In this document: positions 46,259 to 55,492 of the stretch, in pieces
Layout: every line of letters begins with the position of its first letter
Position numbering within the stretch: the stretch's first letter is position 1
From: Erythrobacter sp.
GTDB taxonomy: Bacteria > Pseudomonadota > Alphaproteobacteria > Sphingomonadales > Sphingomonadaceae
Direction: 5' to 3'
Assembly (NCBI GenBank): GCA_024642565.1
Contig: JAHEAV010000009.1
Location: 21,611 to 85,610, forward strand
DNA: 64,000 nt
Translations under genes and position numbers: made by a program
The notes under the pieces: generated by a model
The model's database searches: none
What the model saw: the letters and a program-made list of their open reading frames with translations, nothing else
Told to the model about the DNA's origin: nothing

Positions 46259-46864
46259 GTGTTCAAAGCCGAATTGATGGAACGGGCGGCCCAGTTTCGA
46301 AGCGCCGCAGAAGATCCGACACGCAACGTTTCGGGATGTCCGGCGCTCGTGCTGAATGCGGACTACACGCCGCTGTCCTATTATCCGCTCAGCATTTGGC
46401 CATGGCAAACTGCGATCAAGGCGATTTTCCTCGACCGGGTCGATGTGGTCGCGAGTTACGACCGCGAAGTGCACTCCCCTTCGCTCGACATGAAAATCCC
46501 TTCGGTAATCGCTCTCAAGCAATATGTCCGTCAAAGCGAATTTCCTGCGTTTACGCGTTTCAACGTGTTCCTGCGCGATCGTTTCACCTGTCAGTACTGC
46601 GGCGATCCGCATCACCTGACTTTTGACCACGTTACCCCGCGGCGGCTTGGCGGCAAGACCAGTTGGGAAAATATCGTTGCTGCCTGCGCACCGTGCAACA
46701 TGAAGAAGGGTGGCCGCACGCCCAAACAAGCGCATATGCCCGGGGTTAATCCAATTCGCCCCACGAACTGGCAATTGCAGCAGGCAGGCAAAGGGTTTCC
46801 GCCAAACTATCTCCACGAAACGTGGCGGGACTGGCTTTATTGGGACATTGAGCTGGAGGCTTGA
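46259..46864 (+). CDS. HNH endonuclease
   Basis: 201 aa from GTG 46259, with GGGAGGAG 8 nt upstream. The HNH core is CQYCGDPHHLTFDHVTPRRLGGKTSWENIVAACAPCNMKK, shown by the two CxxC zinc pairs and the DH...N...N pattern; WRDWLYWDIELEA closes the protein. This form is conserved as a stand-alone chromosomal gene in many Alphaproteobacteria. Substrate unknown. Confidence 0.92.
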   Translation: MFKAELMERAAQFRSAAEDPTRNVSGCPALVLNADYTPLSYYPLSIWPWQTAIKAIFLDRVDVVASYDREVHSPSLDMKIPSVIALKQYVRQSEFPAFTRFNVFLRDRFTCQYCGDPHHLTFDHVTPRRLGGKTSWENIVAACAPCNMKKGGRTPKQAHMPGVNPIRPTNWQLQQAGKGFPPNYLHETWRDWLYWDIELEA

Positions 46865-46894
46865 ACGGTCTCTCCAGGAATCAACTTCAGATAG

Positions 46895-48115
46895 CTATGT
46901 GACCGCTGCCCGTTCCTGAAATTCGGGTCGGCGCCATTCACCAGTTACGATTACGTCAGCTAATGCACGTGCCGCCCCAAACACATCCTCAAAAGATACA
47001 TAGGCTGGCGCAAAGCCGAATCTCAATATATCCGGGTCGCGGAAGTCGCCTATGATACCGCGAGCGATCAGAGCCTGGCAGATGGCGTAAGCTTGGGTGT
47101 GGCGGAAGGACAGCTGGCTGCCTCTCGCCATCGGATCAGGCGAACTGACGAGCTCCAGATCGGGGAGACGATCCGCCACCGCCTGCCGGAAAAATTCGCT
47201 CAGCGCTCGGGACTTTGACGCCAGCCGGTCAACCCCGATCTCCGCGATCAGATCCACGCCCACTTCCAGAGCCGCAAGACCGAGAATTCCCGGCGTTCCC
47301 GCCAACAGCCGGTCGATCCCCGGTGCCGGGGTATAATCGTCCGTGAAGGCAAAGGGGGCGGCATGACCCATCCAGCCGGTCAGCGGCTGCGAAAGGGCTT
47401 CTTGGTGGCGTCTGGCAACATAGGCGTAGGCTGGCGCACCGGGGCCGCCGTTGAGATATTTGTAGCCGCAGCCTACCGCGAAGTCGGCATTCGCAGCGTT
47501 CAGGTCAACCGGAAGCGCGCCGCCGCTATGCGACAAGTCCCAAAGTACCAAAGCGCCTACATCATGCGCGGCCTTGGTCAGCGCGACCATATCGAACGGC
47601 TCCCCATACTTGTAATGGACATGGGTCAGCAGAAGCAGTGCAACGCTTTCATCGAGCGCCGCCTCAATCCGTTCGCGTGACGCAAGCCGGCGGGTCGCAA
47701 GGCCTTGCGCCTCAAGGCCGGCGATCATGTAAAGGTCGGTGGGAAAGTTGCCCGGTTCGGACAGAATGACCTTCCGCTGAGGCTGCATCGACAACGCCGC
47801 ACCAATCAGTTTGAACAGGTTGACCGAAACACTGTCGCACGCAATCACCTCATCCGCCTGGGCGCCGATCAGTGGCGCAATCTTGGCGCCGACGCGCTGC
47901 GGCAAGTTTATCCAGTCCGCATCGTTCCAACTGCGGATCAACCCTTCACCCCATTCGCCGCGCACAACCTGCTCCAACCGGGCAGGCGTGTCCTTCGGCA
48001 AGGCGCCCAGCGAATTGCCGTCAAGGTAGACCACTCCTTGCGGCAGGCTGAATCTCTCACGAAAGGCTCGCAAGGGATCAGAGGCATCGAGATTGCGCGC
48101 AAGGTCGAGCGTCAT
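46895..48115 (-). CDS. kynU: Kynureninase
   Basis: 406 aa PLP enzyme of fold type I. VYLDGNSLGALPK opens the active-site region, the internal aldimine lysine is in GCGYKYLNGGPGAPA and LWDLSHSGGALPVDL holds the cofactor Asp. It splits kynurenine to anthranilate and alanine. It overlaps kynB by 4 bp, last gene of the kynA-kynB-kynU operon. Confidence 0.96.
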   Translation of the reverse strand: MTLDLARNLDASDPLRAFRERFSLPQGVVYLDGNSLGALPKDTPARLEQVVRGEWGEGLIRSWNDADWINLPQRVGAKIAPLIGAQADEVIACDSVSVNLFKLIGAALSMQPQRKVILSEPGNFPTDLYMIAGLEAQGLATRRLASRERIEAALDESVALLLLTHVHYKYGEPFDMVALTKAAHDVGALVLWDLSHSGGALPVDLNAANADFAVGCGYKYLNGGPGAPAYAYVARRHQEALSQPLTGWMGHAAPFAFTDDYTPAPGIDRLLAGTPGILGLAALEVGVDLIAEIGVDRLASKSRALSEFFRQAVADRLPDLELVSSPDPMARGSQLSFRHTQAYAICQALIARGIIGDFRDPDILRFGFAPAYVSFEDVFGAARALADVIVTGEWRRPEFQERAAVT

Positions 48116-48741
48116 CCGGCAAATTCCCGCAAGATCGCCCGAACCGGCGAAGCGTCTGCCCCGGCAATGGCGAGAGGCAGCGCGATCAGTTCATATCGGC
48201 CTGCCGGCACATCATCGAGTACCAGCCCTTCGAGCACACGCATATTGGCAGCCAGCACAGCCAGATGTGCATCCATCGACTTGGAATCCTGGGGATCAAG
48301 CGACGGTGTGTCTATGCCGATCAGCTGGACCCCTCGCGCAGTTAGATCGCGGATCGTATCGGGCGCAACGGCCGTAAAATCGGCTTCCCACACATCATGC
48401 GGAAAAGCCGCATAGGTGCGGAACAGCACTCGTGCGGGCAATGGCCCCCGAGGCAAATCGGCCACTTCAATCCTGCCTGCCGAATGGCGCGCATCGACCA
48501 CCAGGCATTCTCCCAGATATGGCTCAAGGTCGACCGTGGCGATATCCGAACCTTGGGCGCAATAGTGCAACGGCGCATCGGCATGACTCCCACTATGGGT
48601 CGACATCGTCAGCGCGGAGACATTAACCGGAGAACCTTCGGCCATGTTCCAGGTACCCGTATGGGTAAACTCCGTATCGCCCGGCCAAACTGGCAGGCCG
48701 GGCCGCATAACCTGGGAAATGTCCCAGATTCGCCCATTCAT
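48112..48741 (-). CDS. kynB: Kynurenine formamidase
   Basis: 209 aa cyclase-like amidohydrolase with metal motif STHSGSHADAPLHY (HxGxHxDxPxH), typical of bacterial KynB. It hydrolyses N-formylkynurenine. ATG 48741 (MNGRIWDISQVMRPGLPVWPGD) overlaps the kynA stop by 4 bp; the track start adds 47 codons from inside kynA. Confidence 0.95.
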   Translation of the reverse strand: MNGRIWDISQVMRPGLPVWPGDTEFTHTGTWNMAEGSPVNVSALTMSTHSGSHADAPLHYCAQGSDIATVDLEPYLGECLVVDARHSAGRIEVADLPRGPLPARVLFRTYAAFPHDVWEADFTAVAPDTIRDLTARGVQLIGIDTPSLDPQDSKSMDAHLAVLAANMRVLEGLVLDDVPAGRYELIALPLAIAGADASPVRAILREFAG

Positions 48742-49529
48742 ATTGCGGTCCGAACGGAAAGAAGTTCGGGAAAAAATGTCTGTTTCAGCACCCCTTCTAG
48801 GTAAGCCACTCCGGCCGTACCGCCCGTGCCGCGTTTGAAACCGATGATCCGTTCGACCGTCTTGAGGTGGCCAAACCGCCAACGCTGGAAATGATATTCA
48901 AGATCGACCAGCTTTTCGGCCAATTCATAAAGGTCCCAGTGCTTGTTCGGGTGGCGATAGACCTCAGCCCAAGCTTCCTCGACATGCCGGGAAGTGGCCC
49001 ATTGTTTTGTCACGTCACGGTCCAAGACCTCTTTGGGAATGTCAAAGCCGCGCCTGGCCAGCAGCCGCGCCGCTTCGTCATACAAACTCGGCGCGTGCAT
49101 TTCAGCCCGCAGCATCACAGCAACTTGCGGCGTCGCTTCGTGCATTGTCACCATATCGGGATTTCGTCCGCCCAGAAGGAATTCCATCAATCGGTACTGC
49201 GCCGACTGAAACCCGGACGATGTTCCCAGATGCGGGCGCACCAGCGAATAATCATGCGGGGTCATGGTGGACAGCACATCCCAGCTACTGATCAGTTGGT
49301 TCTGCGCACGGGCAACCCGGGCAAGCATCTTGAAGGCCGGGCGCAAATTGTCTGCCACGACACACTCCCGCGCAGCCTGCAATTCATGCAGACACAGCTT
49401 GAGCCATAATTCGCTCGCCTGATGCACGATAATAAACAACATCTCGTCATGCGCACCCGACACGGGATGCTGCGCCGAGAGGACCTGATCAAGATCGAGG
49501 TAGGAGGAATAGGTTACACCATCAGTCAT
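48738..49529 (-). CDS. kynA: Tryptophan 2,3-dioxygenase
   Basis: 263 aa haem dioxygenase with FIIVHQASELWLKL (substrate pocket), QSAQYRLMEFLLG and W/F/H-rich helices including YHFQRWRFGHLKTVERIIG (proximal haem His). It opens the tryptophan ring. ATG 49529 is preferred over the GTG at 49547. First gene of the operon, so tryptophan is converted to anthranilate and alanine by the three gene products. Confidence 0.95.
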   Translation of the reverse strand: MTDGVTYSSYLDLDQVLSAQHPVSGAHDEMLFIIVHQASELWLKLCLHELQAARECVVADNLRPAFKMLARVARAQNQLISSWDVLSTMTPHDYSLVRPHLGTSSGFQSAQYRLMEFLLGGRNPDMVTMHEATPQVAVMLRAEMHAPSLYDEAARLLARRGFDIPKEVLDRDVTKQWATSRHVEEAWAEVYRHPNKHWDLYELAEKLVDLEYHFQRWRFGHLKTVERIIGFKRGTGGTAGVAYLEGVLKQTFFPELLSVRTAI

Positions 49530-49565
49530 GGGCAAACCTATAGGCACATGCGGCGGGCTTTGGAA

Positions 49566-49982
49566 CTAGCCCTCGATCACCCGTGTTGCCGGATGATGCT
49601 TGTCCAGGTGTTTCTTGACGATCTTGAGGTTCCGGCTGTTCGACCGGAAGAATAAATCGAAGGCATCGCCTGCCACCGGTACCGCACCCAGCGCCGTATC
49701 GAACACGATGTTGCCGGCCATGCGCCACAATTTCCATCGCGGTAGATCAAGATTGCGCGCTTCCCAAACGATATAGGCGCCCATCGCCGCAGTGATGAGG
49801 TCGCCTACGACCGGCACCAGTCCGACGATCGAATCCAAACCCACTTTGTATCCAACACCGGGAATGGTGAAACTGCGTTCAAGCAATATTTCCATCGCTT
49901 CGATCCGCTTGCGCACCGATAATGCGTCAGACCCTGTGGGAAGTGAGATGCTCATCCTTTGCGGCCGAACCGGATCAACCAT
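49566..49982 (-). CDS. DUF4112 membrane protein
   Basis: 138 aa with family core PGVGYKVGLDSIVGLVPVVGDLITAAMGAYIVWEA and a second helix region IVFDTALGAVPVAGDAFDLFF. Strong ribosome site GAGGAG 6 nt before ATG 49982. Function of DUF4112 is unknown. It lies 36 bp upstream of kynA on the same strand and may be cotranscribed. Confidence 0.88.
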   Translation of the reverse strand: MVDPVRPQRMSISLPTGSDALSVRKRIEAMEILLERSFTIPGVGYKVGLDSIVGLVPVVGDLITAAMGAYIVWEARNLDLPRWKLWRMAGNIVFDTALGAVPVAGDAFDLFFRSNSRNLKIVKKHLDKHHPATRVIEG

Positions 49983-50001
49983 TGCTTTCTCCTCTTACCC
50001 C

Positions 50002-51486
50002 TTACTTGGGGCGCAGGGACATCGGGAACAAGGGATGTAGGCCCCAGCTGTTCTCTGCAAATCCATCAACCCCGCCGCGGACCAGAGACCAGCGGATCGG
50101 GGCGCCGATGGGGATGTACACATTTGCCGCGGTTAGTTCGGCTTCGGCTTGGGACAATAGGGCCTCCGTTTCGATTGGGTCCATGGACAGGGTAGCCTGC
50201 CGCACGATCGCATCGGCCTTGGCTGAACAGAGTCCCCGTTTTAGCGCGCAGTTGAACTGGTTGAGGAACCAGTTTGGATCGGCATAGCGCGCCAGTTGAT
50301 CGATCATTTGCAAATCTGCCGGGCCGCCGGTTTTGGCGCGTTTCAGGTTCAACCCGATTACCCTCAGATCCTTCGCCAATTCGCGAAACAGGAGATCCGA
50401 TCCGGGGCCGGCCGGCATGCCGATGGTCAAGGTTCTCGCAGAATCAGTTCCGCCAGCGAAGGTTGCTACCCTGCGGGTGGCTTCGGCCTGCCGTTGCGCA
50501 AGAGGCATATTCCCCCAGCGTTCGCCAACGGTCCCCGGATCGCCCGGAAGGCCTGGGGCGACAATACGCGTGGTCGGTACCCAGCCGCCGATGTTGAATG
50601 GCCCCAGCAAGGTCGGTCTATCGATCGCCATCGCCACAGCTTCACGCCCGGCAGACGTCGCGAGCAGCCCGCGTTCGCCGGTTACCTGAAGCCCCATGAG
50701 GCCAATTGCGGCATCGAGCCGGACAGTCCCGCGCGAAAGGGCCCCGGTATCGGCAAAGGGCATCACCGCAAGTGTTCCGTTGAACACGGTATTGACCAGG
50801 CCTGTGTCAAAGGCCTTTACCGCTTTTTGCGGCGACAATGCCCGCACCCGCACCTGCCGGACGCGTGATAGCCATTCTTCATCCGTCGAAAGCCCACGGC
50901 TGTCCGGCGGCAAAGGATCGAGCAGAGCCACATCCCCGTCGCGCCTGACTTTCATTGGGCCCGTGCCTTTGCCCTTACGGCGCAGACCAAGTTCCGGTTG
51001 AGCCAATAATTGCAGGAACTCGGGCATTGGACTGGTCAGCCGGATTTCAATCACGCGGCCTGTCATGGCGCGGACCTCAGCGATTCTCTTGAGATCAAGG
51101 CCGAGCGAAGTTCCCCGCAGCGCATTGGTATTGCGAAGCAAGGCTTCCCGTACATTCTGCCCGGTCAATCTGGTCCCGTCTGTCCACTGTGAATTGCGCA
51201 GTCGAAAAATGTAACTGAGGCCGTCCTCCGTCACAATCCAACGTTCCGCGAGCGCCGGGATGACTTCACCTTTTTCATCCAGGGCGACCAACCCTTCGGC
51301 CGTTGCTGCACGCAGTTGCTGGCCTGCCGAACTGAGACGCATACCCGGTTCAAACAGCGATTCGGTTGTGCCGATGAAAGCTACATCAACGACCGTATCA
51401 TCCGCGCCCCTTCCGCAAGCTGCAAGCGATAGCAGACCGGAAACAACGGTCAGGCACATCAATGGCAGGCGAAAAACGCGGTTCAT
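50002..51486 (-). CDS. ABC transporter solute-binding lipoprotein, SBP_bac_5 type
   Basis: 494 aa with an N-terminal lipobox (LSLAAC, Cys 24). The family-5 solute-binding layout follows: GLVALDEKGEVIPALAERWIVTEDGLSYIFRLR, SQWTDGTRLTGQNVREALLRN, and ADPNWFLNQFNC near the end. Usual cargo is peptides or nickel. No permease or ATPase genes are next to it, so its transporter is elsewhere or it acts alone. Confidence 0.88.
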   Translation of the reverse strand: MNRVFRLPLMCLTVVSGLLSLAACGRGADDTVVDVAFIGTTESLFEPGMRLSSAGQQLRAATAEGLVALDEKGEVIPALAERWIVTEDGLSYIFRLRNSQWTDGTRLTGQNVREALLRNTNALRGTSLGLDLKRIAEVRAMTGRVIEIRLTSPMPEFLQLLAQPELGLRRKGKGTGPMKVRRDGDVALLDPLPPDSRGLSTDEEWLSRVRQVRVRALSPQKAVKAFDTGLVNTVFNGTLAVMPFADTGALSRGTVRLDAAIGLMGLQVTGERGLLATSAGREAVAMAIDRPTLLGPFNIGGWVPTTRIVAPGLPGDPGTVGERWGNMPLAQRQAEATRRVATFAGGTDSARTLTIGMPAGPGSDLLFRELAKDLRVIGLNLKRAKTGGPADLQMIDQLARYADPNWFLNQFNCALKRGLCSAKADAIVRQATLSMDPIETEALLSQAEAELTAANVYIPIGAPIRWSLVRGGVDGFAENSWGLHPLFPMSLRPK

Positions 51487-51554
51487 GATTACGGCGCGTA
51501 GCAGTTTGTTGCGGCGCGGTCAGGGGCGTTTATCGAACGATTTAGAAAACAGGA

Positions 51555-51941
51555 TCAGATTTTGCGGATGTCTGCCAGTCCGCCGGCCTTATGCCGCAGG
51601 TTTGCGGCATGGCTGCGAAGAAATTCGGTGTTGGTCAATTCGGGGGCCGGGTTGGAACCGCTTGGTGCACGCGCCAATTTGGCATTGATTTCCCGATCAA
51701 AGGCAATGCCGAAACGGTTTTCCTGAACCCACGCTACCGCGCCATCGACCCAGCCGATATTGCGCAAATTGATCTGAAGCCTGTTGCCTGGAACAACGGG
51801 AACCGGTCCTTCGGCCATCATTCCGCCGCCCGAAAGATTGCGCACCTTGACTTTGTGTTCGCCGCGCGTGCCAGCCAAACGGAGTTCGGCCAGCAGAAAC
51901 AGGCTATCGCGGGTAATATTTCTGGTGTCGACACCGGACAT
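51555..51941 (-). CDS. PilZ domain protein
   Basis: About 128 aa from ATG 51941 (a GTG at 51998 would add 19 residues). The c-di-GMP-binding pattern is an RNITR (RxxxR) segment followed by VRNLSGGGMMAEG (N/DxSxxG). One compact PilZ domain plus a polar tail. It is likely a stand-alone c-di-GMP receptor; its target is unknown. Confidence 0.82.
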   Translation of the reverse strand: MSGVDTRNITRDSLFLLAELRLAGTRGEHKVKVRNLSGGGMMAEGPVPVVPGNRLQINLRNIGWVDGAVAWVQENRFGIAFDREINAKLARAPSGSNPAPELTNTEFLRSHAANLRHKAGGLADIRKI

Positions 51942-52066
51942 TGTCGCTTCTGCACCTTTCGCAAACTTTGCAACTTCCCTTGCGATCTCTGAGATCACGA
52001 GAAAGTGGTTATCATGCGATTGCCTAACGAAGCTTTAAGCTTGTCAGGCCGGGATCAAGGCAGAGT

Positions 52067-52525
52067 TCAGTCGTCCCGGGAAATTTTCTCTTTTCTCTCA
52101 TGCGCTTCCTGCGCTTCAACGGTCATAGTCGCGACTGGTCGCGCAATCAGACGTTTGATCCCGATCGGATCGCCAGTCACTTCGCAGTAGCCATATTCAC
52201 CTTCGTCGATCCGGCGCAGTGCCGAATCGATTTTGGCAATCAGCTTACGCTGCCGGTCCCGGGTCCTGAGTTCGATGCTCCAGTCCGTTTCGCTGGAAGC
52301 GCGATCATTCAGATCGGCCTCACGGATCGGCCCATCCTGTAGTGATTGCAGGGTAGCGCTGGAGGCAGAATGGATAGAACGTTTCCATTCCAGCAAAAGC
52401 AGCCGGAAATAGCTTAGCTGAGCTTCGCCCATATAGGGCTCATCCTCGCTTGGTACGTAATCGTCCGAGAGCGATCTTTTCGCTTTTTCTAGATTATCCA
52501 ATTCTGTGGAAGCGGAAGTAGCCAT
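52067..52525 (-). CDS. dksA: DksA-type RNA polymerase-binding protein, zinc-ligand poor
   Basis: 152 aa. N-terminal helical region, coiled-coil with SETDWSIELRTRDRQRKLIAKID, and a C-terminal globular segment YGYCEVTGDPIGIKRLIARP. Only one Cys is left of the four zinc Cys of E. coli DksA, as is usual for alphaproteobacterial DksA. It modulates rRNA and stress promoters with ppGpp. ATG 52525 has GAGAGG 5 nt upstream; TTG 52528 is an alternative. Confidence 0.92.
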   Translation of the reverse strand: MATSASTELDNLEKAKRSLSDDYVPSEDEPYMGEAQLSYFRLLLLEWKRSIHSASSATLQSLQDGPIREADLNDRASSETDWSIELRTRDRQRKLIAKIDSALRRIDEGEYGYCEVTGDPIGIKRLIARPVATMTVEAQEAHERKEKISRDD

Positions 52526-52732
52526 CAAATCCTCTCAAAGTGGACAAATTCTGAAATTCCACCTGCACGGCTGCCCCGGATTTGTCCGGTGGCAAGATTG
52601 CGCCATTCGGCGGGCCTATAGTCGGGGGCGATTCTCCACACAAGCACCAATCCACAGAAGCGCTTCTATCAGGTGAGAATTAAGGTCAGCCGAACAAAAC
52701 TCGGCAATTGCAGCAACTTTTTCGATCCGTCG

Positions 52733-52747
52733 TTAACCATTTGTTGA
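52733..52747 (+). promoter_or_regulatory. Candidate CtrA-binding site upstream of the Sel1 gene
   Basis: TTAA-CCATTTG-TTGA matches TTAA-N7-TTAA with one mismatch and lies 62 bp before the Sel1-type gene. The 277-bp gap also holds the dksA promoter, read in the other direction. Confidence 0.4.
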
Positions 52748-52808
52748 CCATAACTGGCCGAAGCTTCCTCATCGGCGGCAAGGGGGTCGCTTCATTGGGG
52801 GATTAATG

Positions 52809-53138
52809 ATGAAACTGACTATTGTTGACGATGGAACCGCAACACCATTCCATAACAAAGCTGCCGACATGCTTGTCGCCAATTGCCTTGCCGCCGCCGC
52901 GCAGGGCGATATTTCGGCTTATTATGATCTGGGCGTTGCCTTTTCGACTGGCAGCCACGGGGTGGAATGCGATTTGGTCGAAGCGCATAAATGGTTCAAT
53001 CTGGCTGCTGTCAAAGGCCACGAAGAAGCAACCTGGTGCCGCGCCGACGTTTCCGAAGAAATGACCGCCCGCGAGATTGCCGAAGCCCAGCGCCGTGCCC
53101 GTGAATGGCTAAAGGTTGGAATCCGTTACGTCGCTTGA
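52809..53138 (+). CDS. Sel1-repeat protein
   Basis: 109 aa from ATG 52809 (ATG 52806 adjacent), with GGGGGA upstream. One Sel1-type TPR-like unit: AAQGDISAYYDLGVAFSTGSHGVECDLVEAHKWFNLAAVKGHEEATW. Such repeats mediate protein binding. A small version with a polar, basic C-terminus is widespread in sphingomonads; its role is unknown. Confidence 0.82.
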   Translation: MKLTIVDDGTATPFHNKAADMLVANCLAAAAQGDISAYYDLGVAFSTGSHGVECDLVEAHKWFNLAAVKGHEEATWCRADVSEEMTAREIAEAQRRAREWLKVGIRYVA

Positions 53139-53152
53139 TCTGACCGCATACA

Positions 53153-54289
53153 CTAGGCTTTCCGAAACGGCGTGCGTTCACCCAGAAATATCTGGTCTGC
53201 TTTGACGCCTTGGCGTTCCCTTTCGAGAAATTCGGAAACCGCAGCGCGGAAGCCAGGGTCGGCTATCCAGTGCGCCGACCAAGTCTGAACCGGTTCATAG
53301 CCGCGAGCAAGCTTGTGAGGCCCTTGTGCACCAGCTTCAACGCGGGCAAGCCCGCGATCGATCGCCGCTTCGATTGCTTGGTAATAACAGAGTTCAAAAT
53401 GCAGGAAGGGCCGATCCTGTGCGCAGCCCCAATAGCGGCCATATAACGCACTTTCCCCGATAAAATTGAGTGCGCCAGCAATCGGTGTCTGCCCGTCATA
53501 AGCAAGCATCAACAAGGTGCTGTCGCCCATCCGCTCACCGAGAAGCGAAAATGCTTCGCGCGTAAGATAGGGTGATCCCCATTTCCGCGAGCCGGTATCC
53601 TGATAGAAATTCCAGAACGCATCCCAATGCGCCTCAGTAATGTCCGTACCAGTGAGATGGCTGAACGTAAGCCCTTGCGCTGCGGTTAGCCGTTCCTTGC
53701 GGATTGCCTTCCTCTTCCGTGAGGCCAGTTCGGCGAGAAAATCATCGAAGCTTTTGTAGTTGCGGTTGATCCAATGGAACTGGATATCGCTGCGCTGCAA
53801 CCAGCCCGCTTGCTCGAAAAAAGGCAACTGGTCCGGATCTATGAATGTCGCATGGGCCGACGAGAAACCATTGCTGGTGCATAATTGTTCAGCCGCCCGC
53901 AGCAACGGCACGCCGTACGCCGCATGTCCGGTCAGCAACCGCGGCCCAGTTGCCGGGGTGAACGGGACAGCGATCTGCAATTTGGGGTAGTAGTGACCAC
54001 CAGCCCGGTGCCAGGCATCGGCCCAGGCATGATCAAACACATATTCGCCCTGACTGTGTCCCTTGGCGTAGGATGGCACGGCGCCGTGCAGGCTGCCGTC
54101 CGCATCTTCGATAACAATAGGCGCGGGGTCCCAACCGGTTCCCGGCCCTACGCTACCAGAATCTTCCAAAGCCGTTAGAAATGCATGGGAAACAAAGGGA
54201 TTTTCACATCCTGCCAAGGCATCCCATACGCCTTTATCGATCGACCCGACCGAAGGAACGACCCGCGCGACCAGCGAAGTCTGGCTCAC
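53153..54289 (-). CDS. FemAB-like/GNAT-type acyltransferase of unknown substrate
   Basis: 378 aa. The repeated segment LASRKRKAIRKER followed by GSRKWGSPYLTREAFSLL and GALNFIGESALYGRYWGC is that of the FemAB_like family (PF04339), described as peptidoglycan-related. It likely transfers an aminoacyl or acyl group. It overlaps the phosphodiesterase gene by 4 bp. Confidence 0.82.
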   Translation of the reverse strand: MSQTSLVARVVPSVGSIDKGVWDALAGCENPFVSHAFLTALEDSGSVGPGTGWDPAPIVIEDADGSLHGAVPSYAKGHSQGEYVFDHAWADAWHRAGGHYYPKLQIAVPFTPATGPRLLTGHAAYGVPLLRAAEQLCTSNGFSSAHATFIDPDQLPFFEQAGWLQRSDIQFHWINRNYKSFDDFLAELASRKRKAIRKERLTAAQGLTFSHLTGTDITEAHWDAFWNFYQDTGSRKWGSPYLTREAFSLLGERMGDSTLLMLAYDGQTPIAGALNFIGESALYGRYWGCAQDRPFLHFELCYYQAIEAAIDRGLARVEAGAQGPHKLARGYEPVQTWSAHWIADPGFRAAVSEFLERERQGVKADQIFLGERTPFRKA

Positions 54290-55059
54290 GTCAGGCCCTC
54301 TCCCTCGGCAATCGCGGCATCGGCATGCTGTGCAGCACGTGCACGCAAGGCCGGGGTGCGGACGGTCCAGCTAAGTACTGGAATACCCCTCTGGCGCTGT
54401 GCTGCGGCAAACGGGCTGGGCAAATCACGAATGTCATAGGCAAGGAAATCGGGCTTGGCGAGCCAGAGTGCGGAATGCCGGCGCCAATTGCCAAGCATAT
54501 TTCCAGTTCCCTCCTCGGTCACAACCAGCCCTCGCACGGTACCGGGTGAATGGGCCGCAAACCAGCTGCCAACACGGGGGTCGAAGCTCATGACACCATG
54601 GTGGCCGCGATATCCTTCCAATGCGCGCCGAACCGCAAGGCATAATGGCACGACGCGGCGATCCTTGCGGCTTTTGACTTCAATCAGCACCGGCACCCTG
54701 CCTGCAATCCGGTCCAGAAATTCCTCCAGATCGAGGATGGGATCGCCATTGCCGGCCAGAGCGATTCTGGCGATCTCCTCTGCCCGCCGCTGGTATATCG
54801 GACCGGTTTCGGCGGTTAACCGGTCAAGTTCCCAATCGTGAAACACCATCGCCCGGCCATCGGCACTGCGCTGGACATCGCACTCAATGCCAAGCCCCGC
54901 CGCAATCGCCTTATCAAAGGCGGTGGGGCTGTTTTCGGGCACGTGCCCCTCGTGCATCCCGCGATGGGCATAGGTCCATTGGTGCATCCAGCCGACCCTC
55001 TTTGCGGTCGGTGCCGGTGCCCGCCAGGCGTCAATCCGGTTTAACAGCAACAATTGCAT
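54286..55059 (-). CDS. Glycerophosphodiester phosphodiesterase
   Basis: About 257 aa; active-site segments YAHRGMHEGHVPENSPTAF and GLGIECDVQRSADGRAMVFHDWELDR give the H-R...E-D...H catalytic and metal residues of the GDPD family. It hydrolyses glycerophosphodiesters. Start is uncertain: ATG 55059 overlaps RidA by about 30 bp; an internal start near WMHQWTYAHRG is possible. Confidence 0.9.
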   Translation of the reverse strand: MQLLLLNRIDAWRAPAPTAKRVGWMHQWTYAHRGMHEGHVPENSPTAFDKAIAAGLGIECDVQRSADGRAMVFHDWELDRLTAETGPIYQRRAEEIARIALAGNGDPILDLEEFLDRIAGRVPVLIEVKSRKDRRVVPLCLAVRRALEGYRGHHGVMSFDPRVGSWFAAHSPGTVRGLVVTEEGTGNMLGNWRRHSALWLAKPDFLAYDIRDLPSPFAAAQRQRGIPVLSWTVRTPALRARAAQHADAAIAEGEGLT

Positions 55060-55492
55060 CCACTTCGACGGCTGCATTCAGCGGCAAAACCGGCACCCCG
55101 ACGGCGCTGCGTGCATGGCGGCCCGCATCGCCAAACACTTCTGCCATCAGCTCCGAAGCACCATTGGCGATCTTGGGCTGGTCTGTGAATTCCAAGGTAG
55201 AGCTGACGAAGGCACCGAGTTTGACGATCCGTTCCACCCGATCAAGCGAACCCAATGCCGCCTGAAGCTGTGCCAGAATCATCAGACCGCACGCGCGGGC
55301 CGCTTCTGTACCCTTATCCAGGCTTACATCTTCCCCCAAACGGCCTGTAACCAAGGCGCCGTCGATAAAGGGAAGTTGCCCCGACACATAAGCCATGCCG
55401 CCCTGCACCACCACGGGAACATAACTGGCAACCGGCGCTGCAGCCTGGGGCAACACGATGCCAAGTTCGGCCAGTCTAGCATCCACGTTCAT
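55031..55492 (-). CDS. RidA/YjgF-family protein
   Basis: 153 aa with YVSGQLPFIDGALVTGRLGEDVSLDKGTEAARACGLMILAQLQAALGSLDRVERIVKLGAFVSS and RSAVGVPVLPLNAAVEVDAIV, including the conserved Arg of the RidA active site. The family deaminates reactive enamines. It overlaps the HAD gene by 4 bp. Confidence 0.92.
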   Translation of the reverse strand: MNVDARLAELGIVLPQAAAPVASYVPVVVQGGMAYVSGQLPFIDGALVTGRLGEDVSLDKGTEAARACGLMILAQLQAALGSLDRVERIVKLGAFVSSTLEFTDQPKIANGASELMAEVFGDAGRHARSAVGVPVLPLNAAVEVDAIVAVKPD

